Shown here: positions 11,070-21,075 of the stretch, one piece after another
How positions within the stretch are numbered: position 1 is the first letter of the stretch
Layout of the letters: the number at the start of each line of letters is the position of its first letter
NCBI GenBank assembly: GCA_032173965.1
Contig: CM063288.1
Coordinates: forward strand, 23,654,001 to 23,718,000
Origin: Sitta carolinensis
Lineage: Eukaryota > Chordata > Aves > Passeriformes > Sittidae
Direction of reading: 5' to 3'
DNA: 64,000 bases
Translations under genes and position numbers: made by a program
Notes under the pieces: generated by a model
What the model saw: only the letters and a program-made list of their open reading frames with translations
Database searches by the model: none
What the model was told of the DNA's origin: nothing

Positions 11070-13559
11070 TCATTGAATGGTCACAAATAAAGACGGTGCT
11101 AGCCAGGCTCAAGTTCTAGACACAGTTACACACTGTAGAGGCAATAATAATTTCCAGTTAGGAGCAAAGGCTGAATCCAAATCCTCAGGGGTTGTGATAA
11201 ACAGAGGCAGAATTTCCCTCCTCCTCCTCCACCAGGCAGGCCCACTGCATCCTGTAAGGGCTTATTTGCAGGAGAAAGCAGATGGTGTTTGTAGTGCTGC
11301 ATTCCAGCTGGGCTTCTGCCAGGGGAGGGCAACCTTAATTTTTGTCCCCTTTTCACCATGACAACTTTGCCAGCCTGGCTCTCATCACTTGGTTCTTTTG
11401 TGGCAGTGTTAGCTAGAGGAGGATTACGGGGCAGGAATGTTGACTTGTGATGCTACAGTCGTTCTTTGGGTGAGCAAAGACATTTGCTTGCAAAGTTTGG
11501 AGTTAAGCATAAAAGATGCAAGAGTTGTGTTCAAACATTGAACAAATAGTTCAATAATATATAGTTCAAACATTGAACAAAACAACACAACCAATCAAAA
11601 CTAAAGGACAAAGTAATTGCAATTAGGAAAGCTTGACAACTTGTTCACTCAAATTAGTAACATGATTAACATTAAGGCTGAAATCAGCAACCTTGTGAAC
11701 TATCGTGGCTGATCCCATAAATCCTCTTGGAAGAAATTATCTTTCTGGATTTCTGAGACAGTTATCTAAGATACAGAAGAACAGCAACATTGTTGCCCTC
11801 CATACAGCGATCAATGCAGTCTGACCAGCATACATGATAAAAATAATTTCACTGAATTAAAGGGACAGAAACTGAGAAGGAAAGATGAAGCGATATATAC
11901 TTTCTTTACTGAATGCCTCACATGTATTTAGCAGGTATGCTGGAGTGAGCACAGCCTGCCTCCAAGAGATTGCATGGGAGTTTGACTCCAGCCTTTGCAG
12001 AACTTTGTGAATAGACCTAATGTCACAGGCTGGATAACTACAGAATTGTGTTGCTGTTCACTTTAAAGCATATCCCTTTGTTACCCATCACTTCAAGAAC
12101 TACTTATTTCATGAAATAAGCTTTTCTAGTGTCAATCCTTCCAACTAAACAAAAAAAGGAGATGAAAAAAAGACTATTTCAAAGTCTGTTCTTCGTATAT
12201 GAACAAATGATATGGAGTGAAATACACTATTCTTCAAGCTCAAGAGGTGAATTGGTATCCAGCTAGGACTGAAGCAGCCCTTAACAATAATACCTGATAG
12301 TTCTCATTACACTGCAAATGAAAGTGTTTCACAAGGATGACTTGAAAGGCTCAAGTAAGATACATTGTTAGCATTTTTCTATTTGGAAGATCAGTGGGAT
12401 AAGGGACAGATTAAACTACCAGAACCTTTTAAAGGGACTAAATTTCACAAGCACAAATGAGCTGGATGAGCTAAAATAACCTCTATCTGTCCTGTTTTCC
12501 TGCACTGAGCGACCAAACCAAAGTTCTTTAATCTGGAACGATAGTTGTTTAGATAAGATGAAAACACCCCAGAGTACAGTCCCAGCAGGAAGAGCCTGGG
12601 CCTGTTTCTCTGCAGCACGAGCAGCCCCAGAACTTCTTCTCCTTGAGACATCCATGCTGGGAAGGGAGCTCCCGGCATGGTGAGCCTTGGCAGGGATGCT
12701 GCAGCAGCTGCTGGCTTCGGGATGCAGGAAGAAACAGGAACAGGCATCAAGCCTCCTCTCTGCACCCTCTGGCTGCCCACACAAAGGGGCTGGTGTTGCA
12801 CAGAGGTTTCTGCAATGATCCCCAGGAGGGGAAGAGGTATAAGTGCTACAGATTTCACTTCAACTTTCAATCTTTTTGTTTTCTTTGCATGATTTCTTGA
12901 CCAGTTTGTTTCCTCTTTTGATATGGTTCCACAGGTTTCTCTTCTGATGTGGTTTTACATGCTTCATCTAGGACATCAGAATGGACTGCACTGCTGCCTT
13001 TATGACTACCAATAAGCAGGAAGGCAAAGAAACCACAAGATAACCTACTTTGCAGATCTAACAGGTCCTTGGAGCTAACTAAGCAAATTACCGAATGCCC
13101 TTCTGCATGGAACCTTCTCAGCAAACACTTTAAAAGAAATAGTCTGTAATGGTTTCAAGCTCTCACTGACTTTAATTTGCATGAAATCAGGTTCTCTTGT
13201 CCCTGCAGAAAGAACTTAAAATCTCTTCATTTTTCTCACCCTTCCCCTCAAGCCCTCCCATAACACCAAAATCAAAACACATTTCCATGCATTGCCCTTC
13301 TAAGGCCCCTCAGCCTGAACCACACTCGCAAGCAGAAAGAGAGCTGGAATTCCCTTTGCCTTTGGCCTGGTTGCCAGCTGCAGCTCCAGTGTCGGCAAAA
13401 ATCCTGAAAGCACCCAGACCAGCAGCTGGGACCAAAAGCACCTAACCAATTCTCTTTAATAAAGTGACCGCAGCTCTAGAACTACTTTTAAATACCCTTT
13501 ATGTTAAATAAATGTACTGGGAGATACCAAAAATGGTTGGTGTATAAGAGCAAGGTATT
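11070..13559. other. non-coding DNA after the CR1 tail
   Basis: Local GC rises at 11210-11330 and 12580-12790 support overlapping chance frames, the longest 141 codons on minus at 12445-12870, with mutually exclusive, domain-free translations. No splice-bracketed exon was convincing. Confidence 0.5.
11529..11581. repeat. direct repeat of an 18-mer that is itself a dyad
   Basis: GTTCAAACATTGAACAAA occurs at 11529-11546 and again, identically, at 11564-11581. Each copy contains the dyad GTTCAA-ACA-TTGAAC. The spacer between the copies carries another TAGTTCAA, so three GTTCAA words lie within 53 bases. This looks like a small local duplication. A repeated nuclear-receptor-like or SOX-like half site is conceivable but unproven. 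Confidence 0.85.
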
Positions 13560-13910
13560 AAGGAAATAGAAACCAGGTTTTAACAGGAAAAAATCCCAAT
13601 TGAAATGCCTTATTTTCACATCGCTTCAATTTGTATTAACATGAATCATCTAGGCATTGTATGTGAAAAACAGAAATCCCTCTTTTGCCTTGTAAACGAA
13701 ACGGTGAAGAGCAAACTAGCTTAATGTCATTTGATTGCCTGAATAGAAACTAAGCAGGAAGAATAATTAATCCTCTTTGCCAAACATAACATATAAAATC
13801 TTAATAATTCTTAAAATGGCATTTATTGCTGAAATAAAAGCATTTTGGTGCTTCTAAATGGAAGGAAAATTATATTTTTGCATTTTATACCATACTTAAC
13901 ATCAGCTTGT
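13560..13910. promoter_or_regulatory. candidate conserved non-coding element
   Basis: This stretch has no sustained open frame, no repeat and balanced word usage. It contains TTAACATGAATCATCTAGG, a CG-bearing AAACGAAACGGTG in a CpG-poor setting, TTTGATTGCC, and AATAATTAATCC (a paired-type homeodomain core). The texture resembles developmental enhancers conserved among amniotes. That is pattern recognition only; no alignment was available. Confidence 0.25.
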
Positions 13911-15659
13911 GACTTAGTTCTGTGTTTGCTTTGAATTAAAATCTCAGTAAAAGCTCAAGCTTCACTCTTTTGGGAATGCCAGTGTAGCTTAAATTATGTT
14001 ATGTAGGGGACCAGAGGGTTAGGGAACTGAATGGTCACTATCTCAGGGCTGATAAAGCAGGGATCTGTACAGGAAAGCATGAGCTTTAGAAAACAGCAGC
14101 ATGAGGTAATAGCAAATGTGCTAGATCTTCCTCCAGGAGGATCTGAAGGAGATTAGGAAAGGGACTAAGATAAGAGCATTTGAAATTCATTATGTTTATT
14201 ATACAAGTGGTCTTGTTTGCCAACGCATTTCATGCAAACGGTGGCTGCAGCCCTGCTTTGGCAGGTGGTGACTGCTGCATAGGGGCCCCTGGGGTGGCCT
14301 TAGGAATGCTCAGTAAAACTGCAGGCTCCACGGCAGGGCTCACTTTGCTTTTATCATCCAGGAAAGTGTGTGGGGAAAGCAACATCCCTCAGCACTGCAG
14401 CTGAGGTCTCTGTACCAAGCTCTAAGGAACAGCAACCCTCTCATCCTCCTGGCTTCTTCAAGGTATCTTTCTCCCACTACAATTAAAGGAGCCAATCTAA
14501 TGCTTTTATAAACATTTCAAATTTTGAATTTATCTGAATAATAAGAGCTTCATGGCAGTGAAATCCAAGTCTGCACCTGGCCTGCAGCACAGGCAGAAGA
14601 GAGGTTGACTGCATAACACAAACTAAAGAGGGATGATTGTCATGCTCTGCCCTGAGAAGGAGTGAAATGACCTCCCTGTTTTACCACATCTAACACCTTT
14701 AGGTTGGCACTAGTACTGCTGGGACTTGAAAAGGATAAGAGCAGCTTTAGCTGAGGTGGTGGCTTTTATCAGAGCTTTATTTCTACTGCTTACTTCTCTT
14801 AAACTTCATCATAGTTGGAAGGCTGAAGTATATAAGAGTAAGCATACAAGAGTAGCTAAAGTCAGTTGTGAAAATCAAATGTGGAGTCTCAAGCCACTTC
14901 AACATTTTAAAAAATGTTATCCTCTGCTTTGCAGCTCTAGTCATGTAAAGAATAGGATGTAACAGGGATAACTTCATCCCTTTAAGTCACAATCCTCTTA
15001 GGATACATCCATCTTTTCCTTGGTGCACTCACATTCAATTTCAAAGCTCAAGTCTTTTATCACACCCACAGTATCTGCGAGACCTAGATAAGCTTAATAA
15101 AAAATTCTGTAATACACAGTAATCAATATTTTCTAGGAAGGTGTATGTTGACTAAAATGTTCACTGTATAGAGGAGGATGCTCTAACACCCCAACCCAGA
15201 GCAGCCAATAGTGGGGGTGCGGGTGAGGACCTTTGGATTCTGGTTTGGCTGCCTGTTAGGGGCTTGCAAAGCAGCCTCAGCAGCGGCTGTGCTGATGAGC
15301 TCTCTGGCATGTGTGGTTGTTCCCTGCTCGGGCTGCAGCACACACTTCCCTGCACAAATTCATCTCAACAACCCCTCACTATTGAAATCTAAACCTCCAC
15401 ACCCCAAATCAAACTGTGACAAGTGTCACAAAGCTTATTCACATGAACTCATACTTGCAACAAATAGAATGAGAAATTTCACACATTTTGTGCTTAAATA
15501 CGCTTCACTACAAAGGAACAACTGTACTTCACAGCTGTTCCATCATGAAAAGAAACCACAGAAAGACAAAAAATGTTCAAATATGAAATTAAAAACAGAA
15601 CAAGTTCAGCATAGAGTAATTGGGCAAGAAGCCTCTGAATTCTTGGACCTCTTGAAAAT
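13911..15659. other. non-coding DNA
   Basis: A GC rise at 14230-14400 and the frame at 15211-15672 (153 codons, plus) are the only coding-like features. The latter starts in a Cys/Ala-rich GC pocket and runs into Lys/His/Asn-rich AT sequence, a composition shift typical of a chance frame. No gene is called. Confidence 0.5.
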
Positions 15660-16010
15660 GCACTTCAGATAAGTCTGCAAGAGTTTAAACTCAAGTCTTT
15701 ATGCAGACATTTATCATAATTGTCTCTGCCTAGTAAGAAGATCTGTCAGCCCATTCAAAGTGCCATTGTCATCCACACCATATTCCACCGAGAGTAATTA
15801 ACCAGTACCTGCCCTAAGTTTTTAGCTTCTCTGCGATCTTACACCACACTTAGCTCATTAATCTTGTCTTTAAAACCTTTCCAGACATCAGAGTAGGCCT
15901 TGGCAATTTTTCCAGGGAACATTCCATAACGCATTCTTTTGCTAATTACTGTCTGAACAGAAATGTAAAGCCTGGCCTCATTCATTAAAAACAGGCAGGG
16001 TCTTTGCATA
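15660..16010. promoter_or_regulatory. candidate conserved non-coding element
   Basis: Homeodomain-type cores recur (GAGTAATTAACC near 15793, CTCATTAATC near 15854, GCTAATTACTG near 15941) in otherwise complex, repeat-free sequence with CCGAGAG, TGCGATC and AACGCATTC as isolated CpGs. There is no open frame of note. The next 300 bases are a GC-rich stretch. Conservation is inferred from texture only. Confidence 0.25.
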
Positions 16011-16019
16011 GGTCCCAAA

Positions 16020-16350
16020 TTTCAGACTGCCCCTGGGCAGCAGCACCTTGTTCTGCTCTTGGTGCCTCCTGCAGTCAGTGGCTGAGCCCCTGCACTGGTG
16101 CCACCCTGTCCCACCAGCCACGCTGCTGGGGACACGAGGAGGGCAGGAAGGGAGGCTCCAGCAGCACCAGGGCAGCGCTAGCTGGGAGAAGGAGCATTTT
16201 GTACCTGCAGGCAATGCAAGGAGAACTCAGCAAGGGAAAACAGAGATCACCTTGCTGTTCTTGTCTGCTGCCTTTGCCTGGAGTAGCAACCTCTCTCCAC
16301 AGTGCCAGTTCACACCCTCCCAGGACTAGACCCTGGCTGGCTATTTTAGC
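16020..16350. other. local GC peak without a gene
   Basis: GC-rich stretch with frames open on both strands (for example 16004-16411 on plus and 15978-16214 on minus). The translations are rich in Ser, Ala, Cys and Trp, have no recognisable domain, and contradict each other. No convincing acceptor and donor pair brackets them. Treated as non-coding. Confidence 0.5.
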
Positions 16351-16379
16351 AGAAGGGAGGCAGCAGAGAATAGGCTGGG

Positions 16380-16690
16380 TTTGTTACTTCAGACTAATTA
16401 TTTTTCTTTAATTATATTATTACTATCATCATAATTTTAGTAATCTGAACCAGGCAGTAATTACGCAGTATTAAAAACCCCCTTGTTAATCACCCTTCTT
16501 CTCCTGACTACAGGTTTATTCCAACAGGGGCATTGCTGGGAAAAATGTGAAGTTACTCTACTGAGGCAAGTTTATGGTTACATTTGTAACTATCTGATTA
16601 CCTTACTGTGTGACTAATGCCTCTGAATAGAGTCTGCTTTGCTAGTTCATCTCATCATTTCGGGCAAAAGGAAGCAAAAAGCATGATAAA
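16380..16690. promoter_or_regulatory. candidate conserved non-coding element
   Basis: AT-rich but complex sequence with CTAATTATTTTTC, TTTTAGTAATCTG, GCAGTAATTACGCAG and CTGATTACC, all TAAT/ATTA-type homeodomain cores. A good-looking splice acceptor (TTCTTCTCCTGACTACAG, ending near 16513) lies inside, but the frames after it close within 16-34 codons and no strong donor follows closely, so an exon is not called. Confidence 0.25.
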
Positions 16691-18165
16691 ATTGTAAGTA
16701 TGTGTTTCAGTGCACTGTAAAACACACAGACAAAGAGCAAACAGTACTTGACTATTAGATATTCTCCTAAATCTCTCCTAAAAGCTTACTAATCTGCCTT
16801 ACTTCTGGCACAGGGATGATATCCCCTAAAGGAGATCTCTAAGTTTATAGTGCGTTCCTTGTAAACTAGCAATTTTTTCATTATTAAGTTAATTAATTTT
16901 GGTTGCTTTAATGCTTTATTGATCGATAAGACCTCTAAGCATTCACTGAAGCTGTCACACTTGCAGACTGATGTATAAATAAGAGCATATAAATAAGGTG
17001 TATATATTGTGTAGGATATATGGTCTTTATTTCTTTCACAGGCTCTAGAAAGGCTGTCCAAGGATCCCATATGGAAAGTCACTATATTAATACATAGGCA
17101 GACTTTAAAGCTAGTGAAAAATAAATTTACAGGTCAAACTTAGACCCAAACTCTTATTTTAGGTTCTGATTCTAAACTCATGGCTGGGTTTGAAGGCTGA
17201 GTTGCATTAATTCTAATGGAATCTCTTGTTCTCACCTTGAGGCTGAATATGCCTTGAAGGAGAACTTAATGCTCCAGCACCAGTGATGAAATGCCTGTCT
17301 ATAAATACAAATGATCACAGCACATATGCTCTTTTCTCTCATCTCAGTTTCAGGACCACAGATTTCTTGTGTTCCAGGAAGCCTTAAATAGCAGCATTAA
17401 TGTAAAGAATGGATCCCCTCCTCCTTTTTTTTTTTATTAAGTGAGAATCAAAGGCAAAGGCCTTCACAAGTGATGCCCCTTCTGCATTTTGTTCAGCAGG
17501 AGAAAAGGTTCCTAAACACAAGGCTTATGGAAGGTCCCACAGCATGTAGGCAGAGGTGAAGCACCTCCAAATCTTACACAGCAGGAGCTGTGTAGAAAGA
17601 TGGGCTACAGGGGCTTGGATGGGTGCACAACACAGCTAGGATGGAGCTGGCTCCTCCTCATTTCCATCAGCCACTTGAGCTCAGGAACACAGAAGTTACT
17701 TGGTTCTGTGGACACCATGTGGCCAGCCTCTAGCATTTCTACAAATAACAAAAAGGTCAAATAGCACAAAGTTCAGTTTGGCTTTAGGTGGCTTTAGTCC
17801 CAATAAACTTTACAAGTAGCATACATATTCTGAACTCAAATAAGGTCTGCATTTTGTGTACTCAGTTATAAGTGACCTGTTGATGAAGTTGATTACAAAG
17901 GATAGCATGCAAGAGTTTTAACAAACAGCTCTTTTGTCAAGGACTTAACACACAACCAACTTCATCCACAGCTTAAACAAGCAACTGACTCTGTGGGACA
18001 GGGTGCATCAGCAGTGTGTCAGTCAGGAGCTGAGGGCAGTTCAGACAGGGGGGCTCCTCTGGGTAAAGAACATTTTCTAGACTGTTAGCCTGTGTAATGC
18101 TGAATATCTACGTACATACAGGCACTCTTCAGGGTGCGCTGCCTGAGAAAGAATAAACCAGTTGA
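16691..18165. other. non-coding DNA, nothing recognised
   Basis: AT-rich to 17130, then mixed composition. Apart from the T11 run, no repeat, RNA gene or supported frame was found. Confidence 0.55.
17425..17435. repeat. T11 homopolymer
   Basis: Uninterrupted T11 after CCTCC. Simple sequence. Confidence 0.85.
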
Positions 18166-18471
18166 AACTTGACGCTATCTCAAAAGTTATCAGCAACAGA
18201 TGGAGAAAGGGTGTGGGTCATACAGCTTCCCGTGGTGAAGAATGCTGAGACCAGCCTGATCCATCAATCCCAATCTTAAACATCCTGAGGATGTGAAGAA
18301 CGATGCTTCCTGGCAGACACTGGCATCAGTGAGGATGTGGCAAAGTTCCTGTCAGAGGAACTGACAAATGGCAGAACTGAGAGCTTATCTAAAGCTGCTG
18401 AGCTGGCAGAGCTAGTCTGGACCCATACGACTCACAGGCGAGCAGTTCATACAATGGGGTGCCTCACTTTT
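18166..18471 (+). pseudogene. possible decayed coding fragment, unrecognised
   Basis: One plus-strand frame reads 37 codons from just after a TGA at 18163 to a TAA at 18277, meets a second stop (TGA, 18286), and is then open for 61 codons from 18289 to a TGA at 18472. The first part includes WVIQLPVVKNAETSLIHQS. The second is rich in Ala, Glu and Leu in a helix-like pattern (LADTGISEDVAKFLSEELT, then SLSKAAELAELVW). No domain or family is recognised. There is no start context, splice pair or poly(A) tail to prove a processed copy. Open stretches of this size also arise by chance, so this is a weak call. Confidence 0.18.
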
Positions 18472-18474
18472 TGA

Positions 18475-20187
18475 GGGCGGGGAATTCTAAAATACCCCCT
18501 TCCAAGAGTGCATGTGGAGAATCCTGCCAAGTGAGGACAACCCTTGAGGTTACTCCTTTAGGCTGAGCGAAAGACATTTGCCCAGAGTCATTGATAAGGA
18601 TGAGTAAATTAAATTTCTAATTAATAATTTCACCAATATAATTGTTTAAATGTTGCTTTTAAAATAGGTATAACTGCTAGTATAATGTACTGTCTATGCT
18701 ACACAGTAAATAATTCTCATTATAGGCTTTTAGTCTTTATCACAAACAAATTAAATTATGCATTTTTATATGCACATTTGTGTTTCCATACTTAATCTTG
18801 CAGGACAACCTTGTATAAAGGTTCAATTACATCTATATAATCCTCCAGACAAACTGGGGCTAATACTGGAGTCAGCAATATTCTGAGGAGTTAAAAAAGA
18901 AGGTTGCACCTCATGATTCAACAGCAGGTGTTGCCCAAGAAACTTTCATTCTAACCACAACAGGAACTCCAATATATTCCATGAGGACCCATTTTCTTTT
19001 CAGTATGACTTCCATAGGGACAGTAAACAAAATATCACCACTGTGTGGGAGAACAGAAATAAACCATTAAGAACTACACACCATCCCAAGAAGTCTTTCT
19101 ACTCTGCTTCCCCAAGTCATCATTAGCCCTGAAAAAATGACAATGTCAAAGAAAAAAAAATCACTTATTTAAATTTATTTATTTAAATTTAATAAATATG
19201 CAAATTATTATTTTGGTGAGAAAATCTGTTTCTGGAAGCCTCTAGTCTCACCTACTAAAACCATGCTAAAATTAGAATAAGAGCAATATATTTTATTTAC
19301 AATAGAGCTCTGGACATTAATGACTTTATGGTGAAAAAAAAAAACAAACAACCAAACTTCATCTTTTCTTTCTCAGTTCTGTGGTTAAGAGATGCCTGAT
19401 AATGATGTAGTTTTGGCTTCCTGCCCTGTGAGACTTCAGGACTTGTTACAGCCCACACCAATGAGATCTTCTAAATGGATTCATTACCTTTAGTGCTGAG
19501 GGCACCTACCACTCCCATACTCTAATCCGCAGATCTTTGGTACCAGGCTTTGTTAGAGCACCAGTGCTGCCTTTGCTAGGTAAAATTCCTTCCAGCATCA
19601 CTACCTCCCATCCATAATACAGCTCAGATCCCCCAAAGATGTCTTGGGCAGGTGGTATGTAAGGGCTGCCCTCAGTGATATACAGCAGAATCTAGTTTTA
19701 AGCTTCACAGAAACTTTTTTTATTACCAGTATGGGAAGTCGCATAGATTCAGCTGAACATGTCCTGTAAATGATTTTTCCAGAAGGAAAGACAAAAGGCA
19801 AATCATGTGAGGCAATAATTCAACACCTGACACCAGTTTTTATCAGAGGACTATTTTGCAGGACACACAAGCCCTAGGGTCCACGTTTTTGAAGGAACTT
19901 GCACCCAGCAGCTCCAGCTGAGGCACCCAGAGCCAGTATCTGCAACTGTGCTGAACCTGCATTCAGACCGAGTCTTGATGCTGAGACGTATCCAGTACCC
20001 TCAGCCCTGCATTTCCAGGGGTTTGAGAGCATTGTGAATTAACATCAAGCTTACTGTCAGTTCTTCTTTCTCTCACCTCCCTCCTGTTTTATTACAAGTA
20101 ATCCCATCCTGGGAATCCTAAATCATGTTACATGATTTTCTCTGTGGGAATAGTTGACAAGTGCCAAATTTATTCTGTACAAATTGT
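18475..20187. other. AT-rich non-coding DNA
   Basis: The stretch from 18590 to 18850 and 19150-19320 is strongly AT-rich, with an A11-based A/C run at 19334-19357. No gene was recognised. Confidence 0.55.
19165..19191. repeat. AT-only tandem pair
   Basis: TTATTTAAATTTA appears at 19165-19177 and 19179-19191, inside an AT-only run that continues to AATAAATATG. Low-complexity sequence. Confidence 0.75.
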
Positions 20188-20225
20188 TTTAAGGGAAGAC
20201 TGATGTTTTTCAATCTTCCCTTAAA
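20188..20225. repeat. hairpin, 15-base arms with one mismatch, 8-nt loop
   Basis: TTTAAGGGAAGACTG (20188-20202) pairs with CAATCTTCCCTTAAA (20211-20225) across the loop ATGTTTTT; 14 of 15 positions match. Wobble pairs could extend the stem slightly beyond an outer T-T mismatch. The whole structure is 38 bases, shorter than a standard microRNA precursor. No flanking element was recognised. Confidence 0.85.
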
Positions 20226-20717
20226 TTGAACATTGTATCTTGCTGGTGAGGACTGCCTATCAGAAGCTTTTGACTTGCCATGCTCCTGCCCTTTGTGGAG
20301 AATTAGATTGATGCTCTATATTACTGAATAGATGTTGTGAACAGCTGGTAACAGAGCTTACACCACTTAGTGCATTTCTTCACGTTTAATATCTTTTCTC
20401 TTACCCTTTAACAAACTGCAGCCCAATTACTCCAGGGGGCAAGCAACGGGCTGACCCTCTCATGCTCTTCCTCAATCACAATCAATGCTGGTGTTTGCAC
20501 AAAATGTGGCTCAAAAGACAGTGTCTATCCATGAGGGGAGGAGAGCAGGACAGATACCCAGTCACACCACAGCATTTACCACTAACAATATTGATTACAA
20601 CGCATTGAGTGAGAGTACAATTGCATTACTTATTGTGTCTACTGTAAAAGTAGAAAAAAAAATGGTTTGCTTTTCAAAATTCCTTTTTTCTCCCCTCATT
20701 TCCTCTGCCATTCCTCT

Positions 20718-20738
20718 CACACATGTGCATGCACATGT
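20718..20738. repeat. 18-bp perfect palindrome in a purine-pyrimidine alternating run
   Basis: ACATGTGCATGCACATGT (20721-20738) equals its own reverse complement. With the three preceding bases it forms 21 bases of strict pyrimidine-purine alternation. Such CA/TG-type alternation is the classic sequence class that can adopt left-handed Z-DNA under torsion, and the palindrome could extrude a cruciform. The 3' flank repeats the words CATGC and ACATGC. Confidence 0.85.
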
Positions 20739-20977
20739 CCATGCTCACATGCAGCTTTCCTCTTGAAGCTTGCCAATTGCCACAGATTCATCTCTCTAAG
20801 TACATAATTCAATCCACTGAACATTATGCTGTGGTAATGCTGATGAGCTCTTAATTCTTCTGTATTTATTGCAGCAAATTTATAACTGACCTTAATGAAT
20901 CTTCCATTATGAAAAAAAAGGCAGTGCCAAATCTCTTAAGAAGGTCTGGCATACAGTGGTTTTAAAAGGTCAATATG

Positions 20978-21075
20978 TGTGGGGGGTTTTGTGTGTTTTT
21001 TTTTTTTTTTAATAATCATTTAAAAATTGGAACCTATATTTTAAAAGACAAGATTACACACAAAAAAACCCCACA
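20978..21075. repeat. T15 run between imperfect inverted arms
   Basis: TGTGGGGGGTTTTGTGTG (20978-20995) is followed at once by T15 (20996-21010). CACACAAAAAAACCCCACA (21057-21075) lies downstream and is its near reverse complement: exact over the outer seven and inner five bases, with a G/T difference in the middle. The spacer is 61 bases. Low complexity makes a chance match possible, but the same arm order suggests either a foldback or two related T/G tracts in opposite orientation. Confidence 0.5.

Noticed and set aside
15211..15672. 153-codon plus-strand frame with a Cys-containing CDKCHKAYSH segment
   Set aside because: The CxxC...H-like piece is not a full zinc finger. The N-terminal part is compositionally unrelated, and there is no homologous architecture or splice evidence.
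16495..16610. Strong splice acceptor TTCTTCTCCTGACTACAG and a possible exon after it
   Set aside because: Frames close after 16-34 codons and no good donor is near; an isolated acceptor is common by chance.
18471..18485. TGAGGGCGGGGAATT as a retroviral polypurine tract and LTR start
   Set aside because: No matching LTR end, primer-binding site, second LTR or retroviral protein sequence was found near it.
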